In this document: in pieces, positions 52,038 through 61,195 of the stretch
Layout: each line of letters begins with the position of its first letter
How positions within the stretch are numbered: position 1 is the first letter of the stretch
Source: Streptomyces sp. PKU-EA00015
GTDB taxonomy: Bacteria > Actinomycetota > Actinomycetes > Streptomycetales > Streptomycetaceae
DNA length: 64,000 nucleotides
Reading direction: 5' to 3'
Assembly: GCF_013387495.1 (NCBI RefSeq)
Contig: NZ_JABZEE010000051.1
Location: 60,370 to 124,369 of the forward strand
Program-made: the position numbers and the translations under genes
Notes under the pieces: model-generated
Seen by the model: the letters and a program-made list of their open reading frames with translations, nothing else
Told to the model about the DNA's origin: nothing
Databases searched by the model: none

Positions 52038-53351
52038 ATGCCGCAGACCTCCCGGCCGCACGAGGCCGCTCGCCCTCCCCTGCCCGCGATCACGCCCGGG
52101 TCCCCGGCCTTCGTGCCCCGCTTCGGCGCCGGTGACGACGCGACGCGGACCGCCGGGCTCGATGCTCCTGTGCGGCGCGTGCGGCGGCGCAGGCCGCCCG
52201 GCCCCTACGGGCGGCTGTTCGCCACGCCCGGTGCCCGTGCGTTCACCGCCGGCAATCTGATCGCCCGCCTTCCGATGGGGATGTTCAGCGTCAGCGCCGT
52301 CATCATGATCGCCGGGTCCCGCGGTTCGTACGCGCTGGCCGGCGCCGTCACCGCGACGGGGCTCGCCGCCACCGCGCTGGTCGCGCCATGGACGGCACGG
52401 CTCGTCGACCGGTACGGGCAGGCCCGGATCGCCGTGCCCGCCACGGTCCTCGCGGTGCTCGGATCGCTCGCCCTGTTGCTGTGCGTGCGCTTCGACGCAC
52501 CCGACTGGACGCTGTTCGCCGCCTACGCGGCGACCGCCACCACCCCCAACACCGGAGGCATGTCCCGGGCCCGCTGGGCGCACCTGCACCGGGGCGATCC
52601 GGCCGCGCTGCACACGGCGAACTCCTTCGAGCAGGCGGCCGACGAGCTCTGCTTCATGCTCGGACCCGTCCTCGCGGCGTTCCTGTGCGCGGCGCTGTTC
52701 CCGGAAGCGGGCACGCTGACCGGCGCGATCCTGCTCCTCGTGGGCGTCCTCGTCTTCGCAGCGCAGCGTTCCACCGAGCCGCCCCCGGCACCGCTTGCCG
52801 CCGCGGGCTCGCCGCTGCGCGCCGCCGGCATGCCCGCCCTGCTCATGGTGTTCCTCGCCACGGGAGCGGTCTTCGGCGCGATGGAGGTCGTCACGCTCGC
52901 CTTTGTCGACGGTCCGGCAGCCGGTGCGGTGCTCGCGCTCCAGGCCGCGGGTTCGTGCGCCGCGGGCCTGGTCTACGGCCGGGTCGGGCGGGCTGCCGGT
53001 CTCGTGACCACGCTGACCGCGATGACGGTCCTGATGTCGCTGCCGCTGCTGGCCGCCGCGGGCACCGGCTCGGTGCTCGCCGTCGCGGGCGCCCTGCTGC
53101 TGGCGGGCATGGCGACGGCGCCGACGATGGTGACCGGGATGACCGTCGTCCAGCGTCTGACCCCGCCGGGCCAGGTCAACGAGGGCATGACCCTGGCCGT
53201 CACCGCGCTGCTCGGCGGCATCGCGGCGGGATCGGCGAGCGGCGGCTGGGTGGTGGAGCACCTGAGCCCCGCGACTGGATACGCCGTGCCGGTGTGCGCT
53301 GCGGCGGTCGCGCTGGCGGTGGCGGGCATGACGAAGGCCCGGCTGCCGTAG
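52038..53351 (+). CDS. MFS transporter divergent from the LysR gene
   Basis: 437 residues. The ~45-residue N-terminus is disordered, then 12 helices begin near FTAGNLIARLPMGMFSVSAVIMI. The A-motif region is LVDRYGQARIAVPA. GGAG lies 3-4 nt upstream of the ATG. It resembles exporters of the sugar- or drug-efflux group. The adjacent LysR protein is the likely regulator. Substrate unknown. Confidence 0.88.
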   Translation: MPQTSRPHEAARPPLPAITPGSPAFVPRFGAGDDATRTAGLDAPVRRVRRRRPPGPYGRLFATPGARAFTAGNLIARLPMGMFSVSAVIMIAGSRGSYALAGAVTATGLAATALVAPWTARLVDRYGQARIAVPATVLAVLGSLALLLCVRFDAPDWTLFAAYAATATTPNTGGMSRARWAHLHRGDPAALHTANSFEQAADELCFMLGPVLAAFLCAALFPEAGTLTGAILLLVGVLVFAAQRSTEPPPAPLAAAGSPLRAAGMPALLMVFLATGAVFGAMEVVTLAFVDGPAAGAVLALQAAGSCAAGLVYGRVGRAAGLVTTLTAMTVLMSLPLLAAAGTGSVLAVAGALLLAGMATAPTMVTGMTVVQRLTPPGQVNEGMTLAVTALLGGIAAGSASGGWVVEHLSPATGYAVPVCAAAVALAVAGMTKARLP

Positions 53352-53415
53352 CTGCCGGGCCTTGTCCACATGGGATGCGGGGACCCCGGGGGCGTACGCC
53401 TCCGGGACCTCCATC

Positions 53416-53784
53416 GGTGGAGATGGCGGGAATCGAACCCGCGTCCAACGGTGCAGAACCAGGGCTTCTCCGTGTGCAGTCCGCTGCGCTTTTCTCGGCC
53501 CCGGAGATCACGCGGACAAGTCTCCGACGGGCTCAGTCACTGTTTGGTTTCCCTCTCGACCCCGTGACCGGGCCTAGAGGTTTAGTTCCCTAGCTGATGC
53601 CAGGATCCGGGTCGGGAACAGCCCCGGGCTGACACTTCGCGAGTCGCTACTTAGGCAGCGAGGGCGAAGGAATCGCGCTTGGTGTTGGCGATTATTGGTT
53701 GCGACATATGGTTAACGAGATCATTGCCGCTTCCTCGACACGCTTCCCCTGCTTCGACATCCGCTGTCGAAACCGATCATCCCC
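53416..53784 (-). ncRNA. ssrA: tmRNA (transfer-messenger RNA)
   Basis: The 5' end GGGGATG (53784-53778) pairs with CATCTCC (53425-53419) to form the tRNA-like acceptor stem, and the T arm GCGGGTTCGATTCCCGC is near the 3' end. The tag-peptide frame at 53689-53651 runs GCC AAC ACC AAG CGC GAT TCC TTC GCC CTC GCT GCC TAA, giving ANTKRDSFALAA. It rescues stalled ribosomes with SmpB, encoded 89 nt upstream. The genomic 3' end reads ACCG, so the CCA is added after transcription. Confidence 0.93.
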
Positions 53785-53873
53785 ATGTTGATTTATCAAT
53801 CGGTGCCCCTGCCGTGCGGGGCAGGTGCCATCGTACGTGACCAACGCACGACGGTGCCAGCGTATTCCCGCAG

Positions 53874-54353
53874 CTACGCCCGCTGCCGCCGTCGCACCGC
53901 CGACACCGCGCGGTCCGCCTCGCGGCGGTCCTGCTTCTCCCGCAGCGTCTGGCGCTTGTCGTACTCCTTCTTGCCCTTCGCCAGCGCGATCTCGACCTTG
54001 GCCCGGCCGTCCTTGAAGTACAGGACGAGGGGCACGATCGTGTGACCCGTCTCCTGGGACTTCGACTCGAGCTTGTCGATCTCCGCCCGGTGCATCAGCA
54101 GCTTCCGCTTGCGTCGTGCGCTGTGGTTCGTCCACGTGCCCTGGCTGTACTCGGGGACGTGCACGTTGTGCAGCCACGCCTCGTGGCCGTCGATCTGGAC
54201 GAAGCCGTCCACCAGCGAGGCCCGTCCCTGACGCAGCGACTTCACCTCGGTCCCCATCAGCACGAGACCGCACTCGTAGGTGTCGAGGATGTGGTAGTCG
54301 TGCCGCGCCTTCTTGTTCTGCGCGATCAGCTTGCGCCCTTTTTCCTTTGCCAT
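53874..54353 (-). CDS. smpB: SsrA-binding protein SmpB
   Basis: 159 residues. The OB-fold core is KKARHDYHILDTYECGLVLMGTEVKSLRQGRASL with the Gly-Glu/Thr-Glu pattern for tmRNA binding, and the Lys/Arg-rich C-terminal tail (KGKKEYDKRQTLREKQDRREADRAV) enters the mRNA channel. It starts without a clear Shine-Dalgarno. It stands just before ssrA, its RNA partner. Confidence 0.95.
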   Translation of the reverse strand: MAKEKGRKLIAQNKKARHDYHILDTYECGLVLMGTEVKSLRQGRASLVDGFVQIDGHEAWLHNVHVPEYSQGTWTNHSARRKRKLLMHRAEIDKLESKSQETGHTIVPLVLYFKDGRAKVEIALAKGKKEYDKRQTLREKQDRREADRAVSAVRRRQRA

Positions 54354-54371
54354 AGTGCGCTCATTTTCGCA

Positions 54372-55526
54372 CTACGAGGCCCCCCTGAGGCCACTCAATA
54401 CCGACTGCGCACGTTGTTCGGCGCCCTCGCCCGCCGGCAGGTCCGGGGTGATGCCCTCGCCGTCCACGCTGTCACCCGAGGGAGTCCGGTAGTGGCCCAC
54501 CGTGAGCTCGGCCACCGAGCCGTCGGGCAGCCGGCTCGGCATCTGCACGGAGCCCTTGCCGAAGGTGCGCGAGCCGACGGTGATCGCCCGGCCGCGGTCC
54601 TTCAGCGCGCCGGTGACCAGCTCGGCCGCGCTCATCGTGCCCGCGTCGACCAGCGCGACGAGGGGCCGGCGGGTGTCTCCGCCGCCGTCCGCGTAGAGCG
54701 CCTGCTGCTCGCCGCGCAGGTCGTACGTGGCGACCAGGCCGCCGTCGAGGAAGGCGGACGCGGCCGTCACGGCCTCGGAGACCAGGCCGCCCGGGTTGCC
54801 CCGCAGGTCCAGGACGACGCCCGCGCCCTCGGGGGCCCGGCGCACCGCCTCCCGCACCCGCGCGCCGGAGCCCTTGGTGAACGAGGAGACCTTGATCATC
54901 ACGGCGTCCTCGCCGAGGTGACGGACGGTGACGCTCTCGGTGGTCAGCAGGGTGCGGGTCAGCGTCTCGGTCCAGCGGCGGCCGTCCCGCTCCAGCCCGA
55001 GGACGACGTCCGTGCCGTCGGCCCCGCGCAGCAGCGCCACGACGTCCGTGACCGGACGCCGGGCGACCTCCTGCCCGTCCACGGTCCGCAACCGGTCGCC
55101 GGGCCGGATCCCGGCCCGGTCGGCGGGGCCGCCCTTCTGGACCTCCGCGACCTCCGTGCGGCCACCGGTGCGCCGGGTCCTCAGGCCCACTCCGGTGTAC
55201 TCGCCGTCGAGGGCGTTCTCGAACTCCTCGAACTCCTCGCGGTCGTACACCGCGCTCCAACGGTCGCCGCTGCGGCTGACGAACTCCTCCGCCGCCTCGG
55301 TGCCCGACTTGCCGTCCGCCATCGCCTCGGCGGCGGCCCGGGCGACCGCGTCGCGGTCCACGGTCGCGGCCGCCGCGCGGACGGAGAGCCTGCGCGACGT
55401 CTCCTGCCCCTCGCCCGGCAGACCGCCGGTGGCGGCGGCGGTGGCGAGAACGGTCGCGAAGACCAAGGTCAGGGCTGCCCCACGGCGGATGCCGTGGGGC
55501 CGAGGACTGAACTCCGGTCCCGACAT
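54372..55526 (-). CDS. S41-family C-terminal-processing protease (Prc/CtpA-like)
   Basis: 384 residues. An N-terminal hydrophobic segment (RGAALTLVFATVLATAAATGG) is a signal anchor. A PDZ domain (VGLRTRRTGGRTEVAEVQKGGPADRAGIRPGDRL) covers about residues 115-185. The Ser-Lys dyad is in VDAGTMSAAELVTGALKD and FGKGSVQMPS. It cleaves the C-terminus of exported proteins. 18 nt separate it from smpB; it is downstream of ftsEX on the same strand. No Shine-Dalgarno at the ATG at 55526. Confidence 0.92.
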   Translation of the reverse strand: MSGPEFSPRPHGIRRGAALTLVFATVLATAAATGGLPGEGQETSRRLSVRAAAATVDRDAVARAAAEAMADGKSGTEAAEEFVSRSGDRWSAVYDREEFEEFENALDGEYTGVGLRTRRTGGRTEVAEVQKGGPADRAGIRPGDRLRTVDGQEVARRPVTDVVALLRGADGTDVVLGLERDGRRWTETLTRTLLTTESVTVRHLGEDAVMIKVSSFTKGSGARVREAVRRAPEGAGVVLDLRGNPGGLVSEAVTAASAFLDGGLVATYDLRGEQQALYADGGGDTRRPLVALVDAGTMSAAELVTGALKDRGRAITVGSRTFGKGSVQMPSRLPDGSVAELTVGHYRTPSGDSVDGEGITPDLPAGEGAEQRAQSVLSGLRGAS

Positions 55527-55551
55527 GGCGTCGAGTCTAGGACAAGCGAAA

Positions 55552-55582
55552 GGCGCCGTACGGCGGTTGACCGTACGGCGCC
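55552..55582 (-). terminator. Terminator of ftsX
   Basis: GGCGCCGTACGG (55552-55563) pairs perfectly with CCGTACGGCGCC (55571-55582), a 12-bp stem with a 7-nt loop, 11 nt beyond the ftsX stop. Confidence 0.8.
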
Positions 55583-55593
55583 CGGGGCGCTTG

Positions 55594-56511
55594 TCACACC
55601 TTGAGGTACTTGCGCAATGCGATGAAAGCCGCAACAGCGGGCATCAGCAGACCGATCACAAGGATCAGGGGCAGCACGGCCAGAACCGATTCCCAGCCGA
55701 TGAAGTTCACCAACTGCATCTTGTCCGCCAACGCAAGGCCGTTGTCGATGAGGAAGTACCGTCCGACGAGCAGCATCACGCAGGCGACGGCTCCGCCGAG
55801 CGCTCCGGCGACGGCGGCCTCCATGATGAACGGCGTCTGGATGTAGAAGCTGGACGCACCCACCAGGCGCATGATGCCGGTTTCACGCCGTCGGCTGAAC
55901 GCCGAAACGCGCACGGTGTTGACGATCAGCATCATCGCGATGACGAGCATCAGGCCCATGACGCACAGGGCGGCGATGCGCATGCCGTTCATCAAGTCGA
56001 AGAGGTTCTGCAGGATGTTGCGCTGGTCCTGGACGGACTGCACACCGTCCCGGCCGGCGAACGCGGTCGCGACCACCTTGTACTTCTCGGGGTCGTGGAG
56101 CTTGACCCGGAACGATTCCTGCATCTGGTCCGGCGTGATGGTGGACGCGATGGGGGTGTCGCCGTACTGCTTCTTGTAATGCGAGTACGCCTGCTCGGCC
56201 GTCTCGTGGTCTACGGTGTCGACGACGTTCATCTTCTTCAGATCGGACTCGATCTGTTCCCTCTGCGCACGGGTGACGGCGCCCTTGGCGCACTGGGGCG
56301 ACGTGGCCGCGTCGTTCTTGTTGCACAGGAAGATGGAGACGTTGACCTTGTCGTACCAGAAGTCCTTCATCGTGTTGACCTGCTCACGCATGAGCAGCGC
56401 GCCACCGAAGAGAGCGAGCGACAGGGCGACGGAGACGATGACGGCGAACGTCATCGTGAGATTGCGACGGAGACCGACACCGATCTCCGACATGACGAAC
56501 TGGGCGCGCAT
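55594..56511 (-). CDS. ftsX: Cell-division membrane protein FtsX
   Basis: 305 residues. It has an N-terminal helix (LTMTFAVIVSVALSLALFGGALLM), an extracytoplasmic domain of about 120 residues (with Cys residues in IFLCNKNDAATSPQCAKG), and three C-terminal helices, the FtsX topology. With FtsE it forms an ABC-type complex that activates septal wall hydrolases. It is 32 bp after ftsE. Confidence 0.95.
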   Translation of the reverse strand: MRAQFVMSEIGVGLRRNLTMTFAVIVSVALSLALFGGALLMREQVNTMKDFWYDKVNVSIFLCNKNDAATSPQCAKGAVTRAQREQIESDLKKMNVVDTVDHETAEQAYSHYKKQYGDTPIASTITPDQMQESFRVKLHDPEKYKVVATAFAGRDGVQSVQDQRNILQNLFDLMNGMRIAALCVMGLMLVIAMMLIVNTVRVSAFSRRRETGIMRLVGASSFYIQTPFIMEAAVAGALGGAVACVMLLVGRYFLIDNGLALADKMQLVNFIGWESVLAVLPLILVIGLLMPAVAAFIALRKYLKV

Positions 56512-56543
56512 GGCGTGCTTTCAGCCTTTCAGTCTGTCCGGGC

Positions 56544-57233
56544 TCAGTGCTGGTAGCCGTAGACGCCGCGTGCCTGGTCGCGTACGAGACGGCCCTGCTC
56601 GAGCTCGATGACGCGCTTGCGCATCTGGTCGACGATGTTCTGGTCGTGCGTCGCCATCACCACGGTCGTACCGGTGCGGTTGATGCGGTCGAGCAGCTTC
56701 ATGATGCCGACCGACGTCTGCGGGTCGAGGTTTCCGGTCGGCTCGTCCGCGATCAGCAGCATCGGGCGGTTGACGAAGGCACGGGCGATCGCCACGCGCT
56801 GCTGCTCACCGCCGGAGAGCTCACCGGGCATCCGGTCCTCCTTCCCGCCGAGTCCGACGAGGTCGAGGACCTGCGGCACGGCCTTGCGGATCTCGCCGCG
56901 CGGCTTTCCGATGACCTCCTGGGCGAACGCCACGTTCTCGGCGACGGTCTTGTTGGGCAGGAGGCGGAAGTCCTGGAAGACGGTGCCCAGCTGGCGCCGC
57001 ATGTGCGGCACCTTCCAGTTGGACAGGCGGGCCAGGTCCTTGCCGAGGACATGGACCATGCCCTGGCTGGCGCGCTCCTCGCGGAGGAGGAGCCGCAGGA
57101 ACGTGGACTTGCCGGAACCGGACGACCCCACGAGGAAGACGAACTCGCCCTTCTCGATTTCGAGGGAGACGTCGCGCAGGGCAGGTCGGTTCTGCTTGGG
57201 GTAGCTCTTGGAGACGTTGTCGAATCGGATCAC
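56544..57233 (-). CDS. ftsE: Cell-division ATP-binding protein FtsE
   Basis: 229 residues. Walker A is GSSGSGKSTF, the signature LSGGEQQRVAIARAF and Walker B LLIADEPTGNLD are intact. It drives FtsX, its membrane partner. The GTG at 57233 starts the family alignment without a strong Shine-Dalgarno. Confidence 0.96.
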   Translation of the reverse strand: MIRFDNVSKSYPKQNRPALRDVSLEIEKGEFVFLVGSSGSGKSTFLRLLLREERASQGMVHVLGKDLARLSNWKVPHMRRQLGTVFQDFRLLPNKTVAENVAFAQEVIGKPRGEIRKAVPQVLDLVGLGGKEDRMPGELSGGEQQRVAIARAFVNRPMLLIADEPTGNLDPQTSVGIMKLLDRINRTGTTVVMATHDQNIVDQMRKRVIELEQGRLVRDQARGVYGYQH

Positions 57234-57482
57234 GGGTGCACCACGGTCGGCCGGGAGTAGGTGTGCGTGACCTTACGCGAACCGGGACGGGCCGTGCAGG
57301 CACCGCCCCGACTTGCCCTTTTTGTCCGGTCGCGGAACGGGTGTAATCCGGCGGGGCGCGCCGAAAAGCGCGCGAGCTGGCACAGTGGTAGGGGAACAGT
57401 GGCCATTCCCAGTGCGTTGTCGGGAGAGAAATGTGCTGACGGTCCGCGCCTGCGGCTCCGGCGCGCGGGAGGAGGAAAGCGC

Positions 57483-57677
57483 ATGACCTACGACCGATTG
57501 GTGTGCGCCAACTGCGCGGCACCCGTTGCCGAGGGCCGCTGCCCGGTCTGCCGGGCCAATCGTGAGCGCCTCCAGCAGGAGGGTCCGTTCGGTGGCATGA
57601 GCCCCGTGATGCTGCTGGCCCTGCTGGTGGCCCTGATAGCGACGCTGGCGATGTTCGCGGCGTACAGGACCGCATAA
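57483..57677 (+). CDS. Small zinc-ribbon membrane protein, 64 aa
   Basis: GGAGG lies 7 nt upstream of the ATG at 57483. The N-terminus has a two-CxxC zinc ribbon (VCANCAAPVAEGRCPVC), and the C-terminal half is a single membrane helix (SPVMLLALLVALIATLAMFAAYR). It is conserved in Streptomyces near ftsE; function unknown. The frame extends upstream to 57261 without support. Confidence 0.75.
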   Translation: MTYDRLVCANCAAPVAEGRCPVCRANRERLQQEGPFGGMSPVMLLALLVALIATLAMFAAYRTA

Positions 57678-57692
57678 CCCCAGGACACACCG

Positions 57693-57723
57693 AAGGGCCC
57701 GGGTGCTCGGCACCCGGGCCCTT
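57693..57723. terminator. Bidirectional terminator
   Basis: AAGGGCCCGGGTGC (57693-57706) pairs perfectly with GCACCCGGGCCCTT (57710-57723), a 14-bp stem with a TCG loop, between the convergent zinc-ribbon and LAETG genes. Confidence 0.85.
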
Positions 57724-57758
57724 GTGTTGCGCTATGCGATTGTTACGGTCCGTGTCGC

Positions 57759-58328
57759 TCAGACAGCAGTGCGTCCGCCACCGACGAGACGCGGCAGCAT
57801 ACGGAAGCCGATGCCACCGGCGATCATCGTCGCGGCGCCGATCAGCAGGAACGTGGTCTCGGCGGCACCGGTCTCGGCGAGCTCGCCGCCGTTGCCGTTG
57901 CCGGTACCGGCCAGCTCTTCCTTGCCCTGGCCCTGCTCGACGGGCTGCGAGCCGGCGTTGTCGGTGTCGGTGCCGTCACCGTCGATCACGCCGCCGTTGG
58001 GGTCGGTGTCGTTGCCGCCGTTGCCGTTGCCACCGTTGCCGTTACCGGGGTCGCCCGGGTCACCGGGGTCGCCCGGGTCACCGGGGTCACCCGGGTCACC
58101 CGGGTCGCCCGGGTCGCAGCCCAGCGGGTCGGCCTCGCAGGGATCTTCGGGCCCGTTGATGCCGATACCGGCGTCGATGCTGTTCTCGTCCGCGTTGGCG
58201 GAGACCTCAAGGGGGCCCACGTTGATGTCGAGGGCCTGTGCGGCGCCCGCGGCGGTCAGCGACGCACCCGCGGCGATCACCGCGCCGGCGGCTATACGCG
58301 CGACACGGATCCGCGTCTTCTTGGTCAT
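57759..58328 (-). CDS. LAETG-anchored surface protein with DPG repeats
   Basis: 189 residues. A signal peptide (RIAAGAVIAAGASLTAAGAAQA) leads to a short acidic domain, then eight tandem DPG triplets, a Gly/Asn-rich linker, and a sortase E motif LAETG, a membrane helix and a basic tail (GFRMLPRLVGGGR). It is probably attached to the cell wall. Repeat codons lie near 58047-58118. The fold of the first domain is not known. Confidence 0.88.
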   Translation of the reverse strand: MTKKTRIRVARIAAGAVIAAGASLTAAGAAQALDINVGPLEVSANADENSIDAGIGINGPEDPCEADPLGCDPGDPGDPGDPGDPGDPGDPGDPGNGNGGNGNGGNDTDPNGGVIDGDGTDTDNAGSQPVEQGQGKEELAGTGNGNGGELAETGAAETTFLLIGAATMIAGGIGFRMLPRLVGGGRTAV

Positions 58329-58550
58329 CTGGCTGCTACCCCCAGTAGCTATCTCGTCATTGGAGCAGCGCCCGGGGCAGCCGGCTCGGGGGTCTTTGCT
58401 CTGTGCCCCCGTTCACACACGCCCCGGAGATGCGCATGCCGCGCGCCAGCTTTCCCAGATTTCGCAACACCGTCAAGGTCGTTGCGGGCGCGATGTCCGA
58501 AATGCTGTCAGTTGACTGACGTGCGGGGATGCAACTGTGACATAAACGCG

Positions 58551-58575
58551 AACTGCCGCCCGGTGGGCGGCAGTT
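58551..58575 (-). terminator. Terminator of prfB
   Basis: AACTGCCGCCC (58551-58561) pairs perfectly with GGGCGGCAGTT (58565-58575), an 11-bp stem with a GGT loop, 22 nt past the prfB stop. Confidence 0.8.
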
Positions 58576-58597
58576 GCCTTGTCGACAAAGCGAGGAT

Positions 58598-59704
<1,107 letters not shown>

Positions 59705-59786
59705 GGGTCCAGCGTAACGGCTGAGCGGCGGAACCCGTGCTGCCCCTGTTTCCGGACCCGGGGGACGGGGCCGGGCCGGACCGGAG

Positions 59787-61058
59787 CTAGGGCTCCGAGG
59801 GGGCCGACTGCCGCGTCTCCTCCGGCGCGGGCTCGGTGTCGTCGCCGCCGGCGGCCAGCCAGCCGCCGACCCCCACGGCCGCGGCCACCACCAGGGCGGC
59901 GACACCCACGGTGATGCGGCGCTTGCGCACCGAAGCCGCCCTGTTGCGGGCCGAGCCGGGGCGACGCTGGCCCGGGGCGCGGGGCGCGCGGGCGGTGCCG
60001 TGCGCTCCGCCCGCGAGCTCGTCCGGGGCGGGCACCCGCATCGAGGTGTGGGTGTCGCGGTTGGAGTCGGCCGGGGCCGATCCGGGGACGAGCGGGACCG
60101 CGCCCCGGCGGCGCGCCTCGCCCCGGGCGGCCGGCGCCACGTCCTCGTACGGCTCGGGCCCGGGCTCCGCGTCGGGCTCGTCGACATCCAGCGGGGGCAT
60201 ACCGGCGAGCGTCGGCAGCAGGTCGTGCAGCCGGTGCGCCAGCTCGGAGGCGCGCAGCCGGGAGGCGGGCGCCTTCGCCAGGCACTGGACGATCAGCTGC
60301 CACAGCTCGTCGGGGATGCCCGGCAGCGGGACGACGGTCTCGGTGACATGGCGGCGCAGGACGGCCCCGGGATGACCGCCGCCGAAGGGGGTGAACCCCG
60401 CCAGAAGCTCGTACAGGACGGTGGCCAGCGCGTAGATGTCGACCGCCGCGCGGGGCGGCAGGCCCTCGACGATCTCGGGCGCGATGTAGTCCGGGGTGCC
60501 GATGATCCCCGACGGGTTCGGGGTGCCGCCGCCCGTGGCCCGCAGGGCCTTGGTGCGGCGCGGGGTGTCGATCAGCTTGGCGACGCCGAAGTCGGTCAGC
60601 AGCGCCGGGTGGGACCCGGCCGGACCGAGCGGGCCCTCCATGTCGAGCAGGATGTTCTCCGGCTTGACGTCCCGGTGCACGACCCCGGCCGCGTGGGCGG
60701 CGGCGAGGCCGTCGGCGACGTCCGCGATGATCGCGACCGCCGCCTCGGGCGCGAGCCGTCGCTCGCGGTCGAGCCGGGTGCGCAGATCGGTGCCGCGTAC
60801 GAGGTCCATGACCAGCGCGAGGTCGTTGCCGTCGACGACGAGGTCTCGGACGCCGACCACCCGGGGGTGGTCGAGCCCGAGGAGTGCCGTGCGCTCCTGG
60901 ACGAAGCGGCCGACCAGTTCCTGGTCGCAGGCCAGGTCCTCGCGAAGAAGCTTGATGGCCACGGGCCCTTCGGGGCCCTCGCCGAGCCACACCGTGCCCG
61001 CGCTTCCCCGCCCCAGGATCTGATGGGCCGTGTACCGGCTGCCGATATTCCGTGCCAA
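59787..61058 (-). CDS. pkaB: Membrane Ser/Thr protein kinase, PkaB-like
   Basis: 423 residues. The kinase domain has the Gly loop GRGSAGTV, catalytic VHRDVKPENI and metal-binding DFG. A disordered linker precedes a C-terminal helix (RITVGVAALVVAAAVGVGGWLA) that anchors it. I chose the TTG at 61058 because GGGAG is 6 nt upstream and the domain begins there; a longer frame to 61154 has no Shine-Dalgarno. It is the second of two kinase genes; the order matches PkaA/PkaB of S. coelicolor, from memory. Confidence 0.9.
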   Translation of the reverse strand: MARNIGSRYTAHQILGRGSAGTVWLGEGPEGPVAIKLLREDLACDQELVGRFVQERTALLGLDHPRVVGVRDLVVDGNDLALVMDLVRGTDLRTRLDRERRLAPEAAVAIIADVADGLAAAHAAGVVHRDVKPENILLDMEGPLGPAGSHPALLTDFGVAKLIDTPRRTKALRATGGGTPNPSGIIGTPDYIAPEIVEGLPPRAAVDIYALATVLYELLAGFTPFGGGHPGAVLRRHVTETVVPLPGIPDELWQLIVQCLAKAPASRLRASELAHRLHDLLPTLAGMPPLDVDEPDAEPGPEPYEDVAPAARGEARRRGAVPLVPGSAPADSNRDTHTSMRVPAPDELAGGAHGTARAPRAPGQRRPGSARNRAASVRKRRITVGVAALVVAAAVGVGGWLAAGGDDTEPAPEETRQSAPSEP

Positions 61059-61195
61059 GACTGCTCCCTCAGCGGCTGGCGTTGCCCCATAACGTACGCG
61101 GGCGCGGGGACCTGTGTGCCCCGGATGACACCAACCTCCACTTCTGCGGAACAAATCAGCCCGCAGAAGTCGACAAAACGACAGGGTTACCGCTG

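Noticed and set aside
53692..54273. 193-aa ORF between ssrA and smpB
   Set aside because: It reads through the 5' half of the tmRNA and the smpB gene in a shifted frame.
58047..58118. Tandem 9-bp repeats as a possible CRISPR or minisatellite
   Set aside because: The repeats are contiguous, in frame and code for DPG triplets in a surface protein; there are no spacers.
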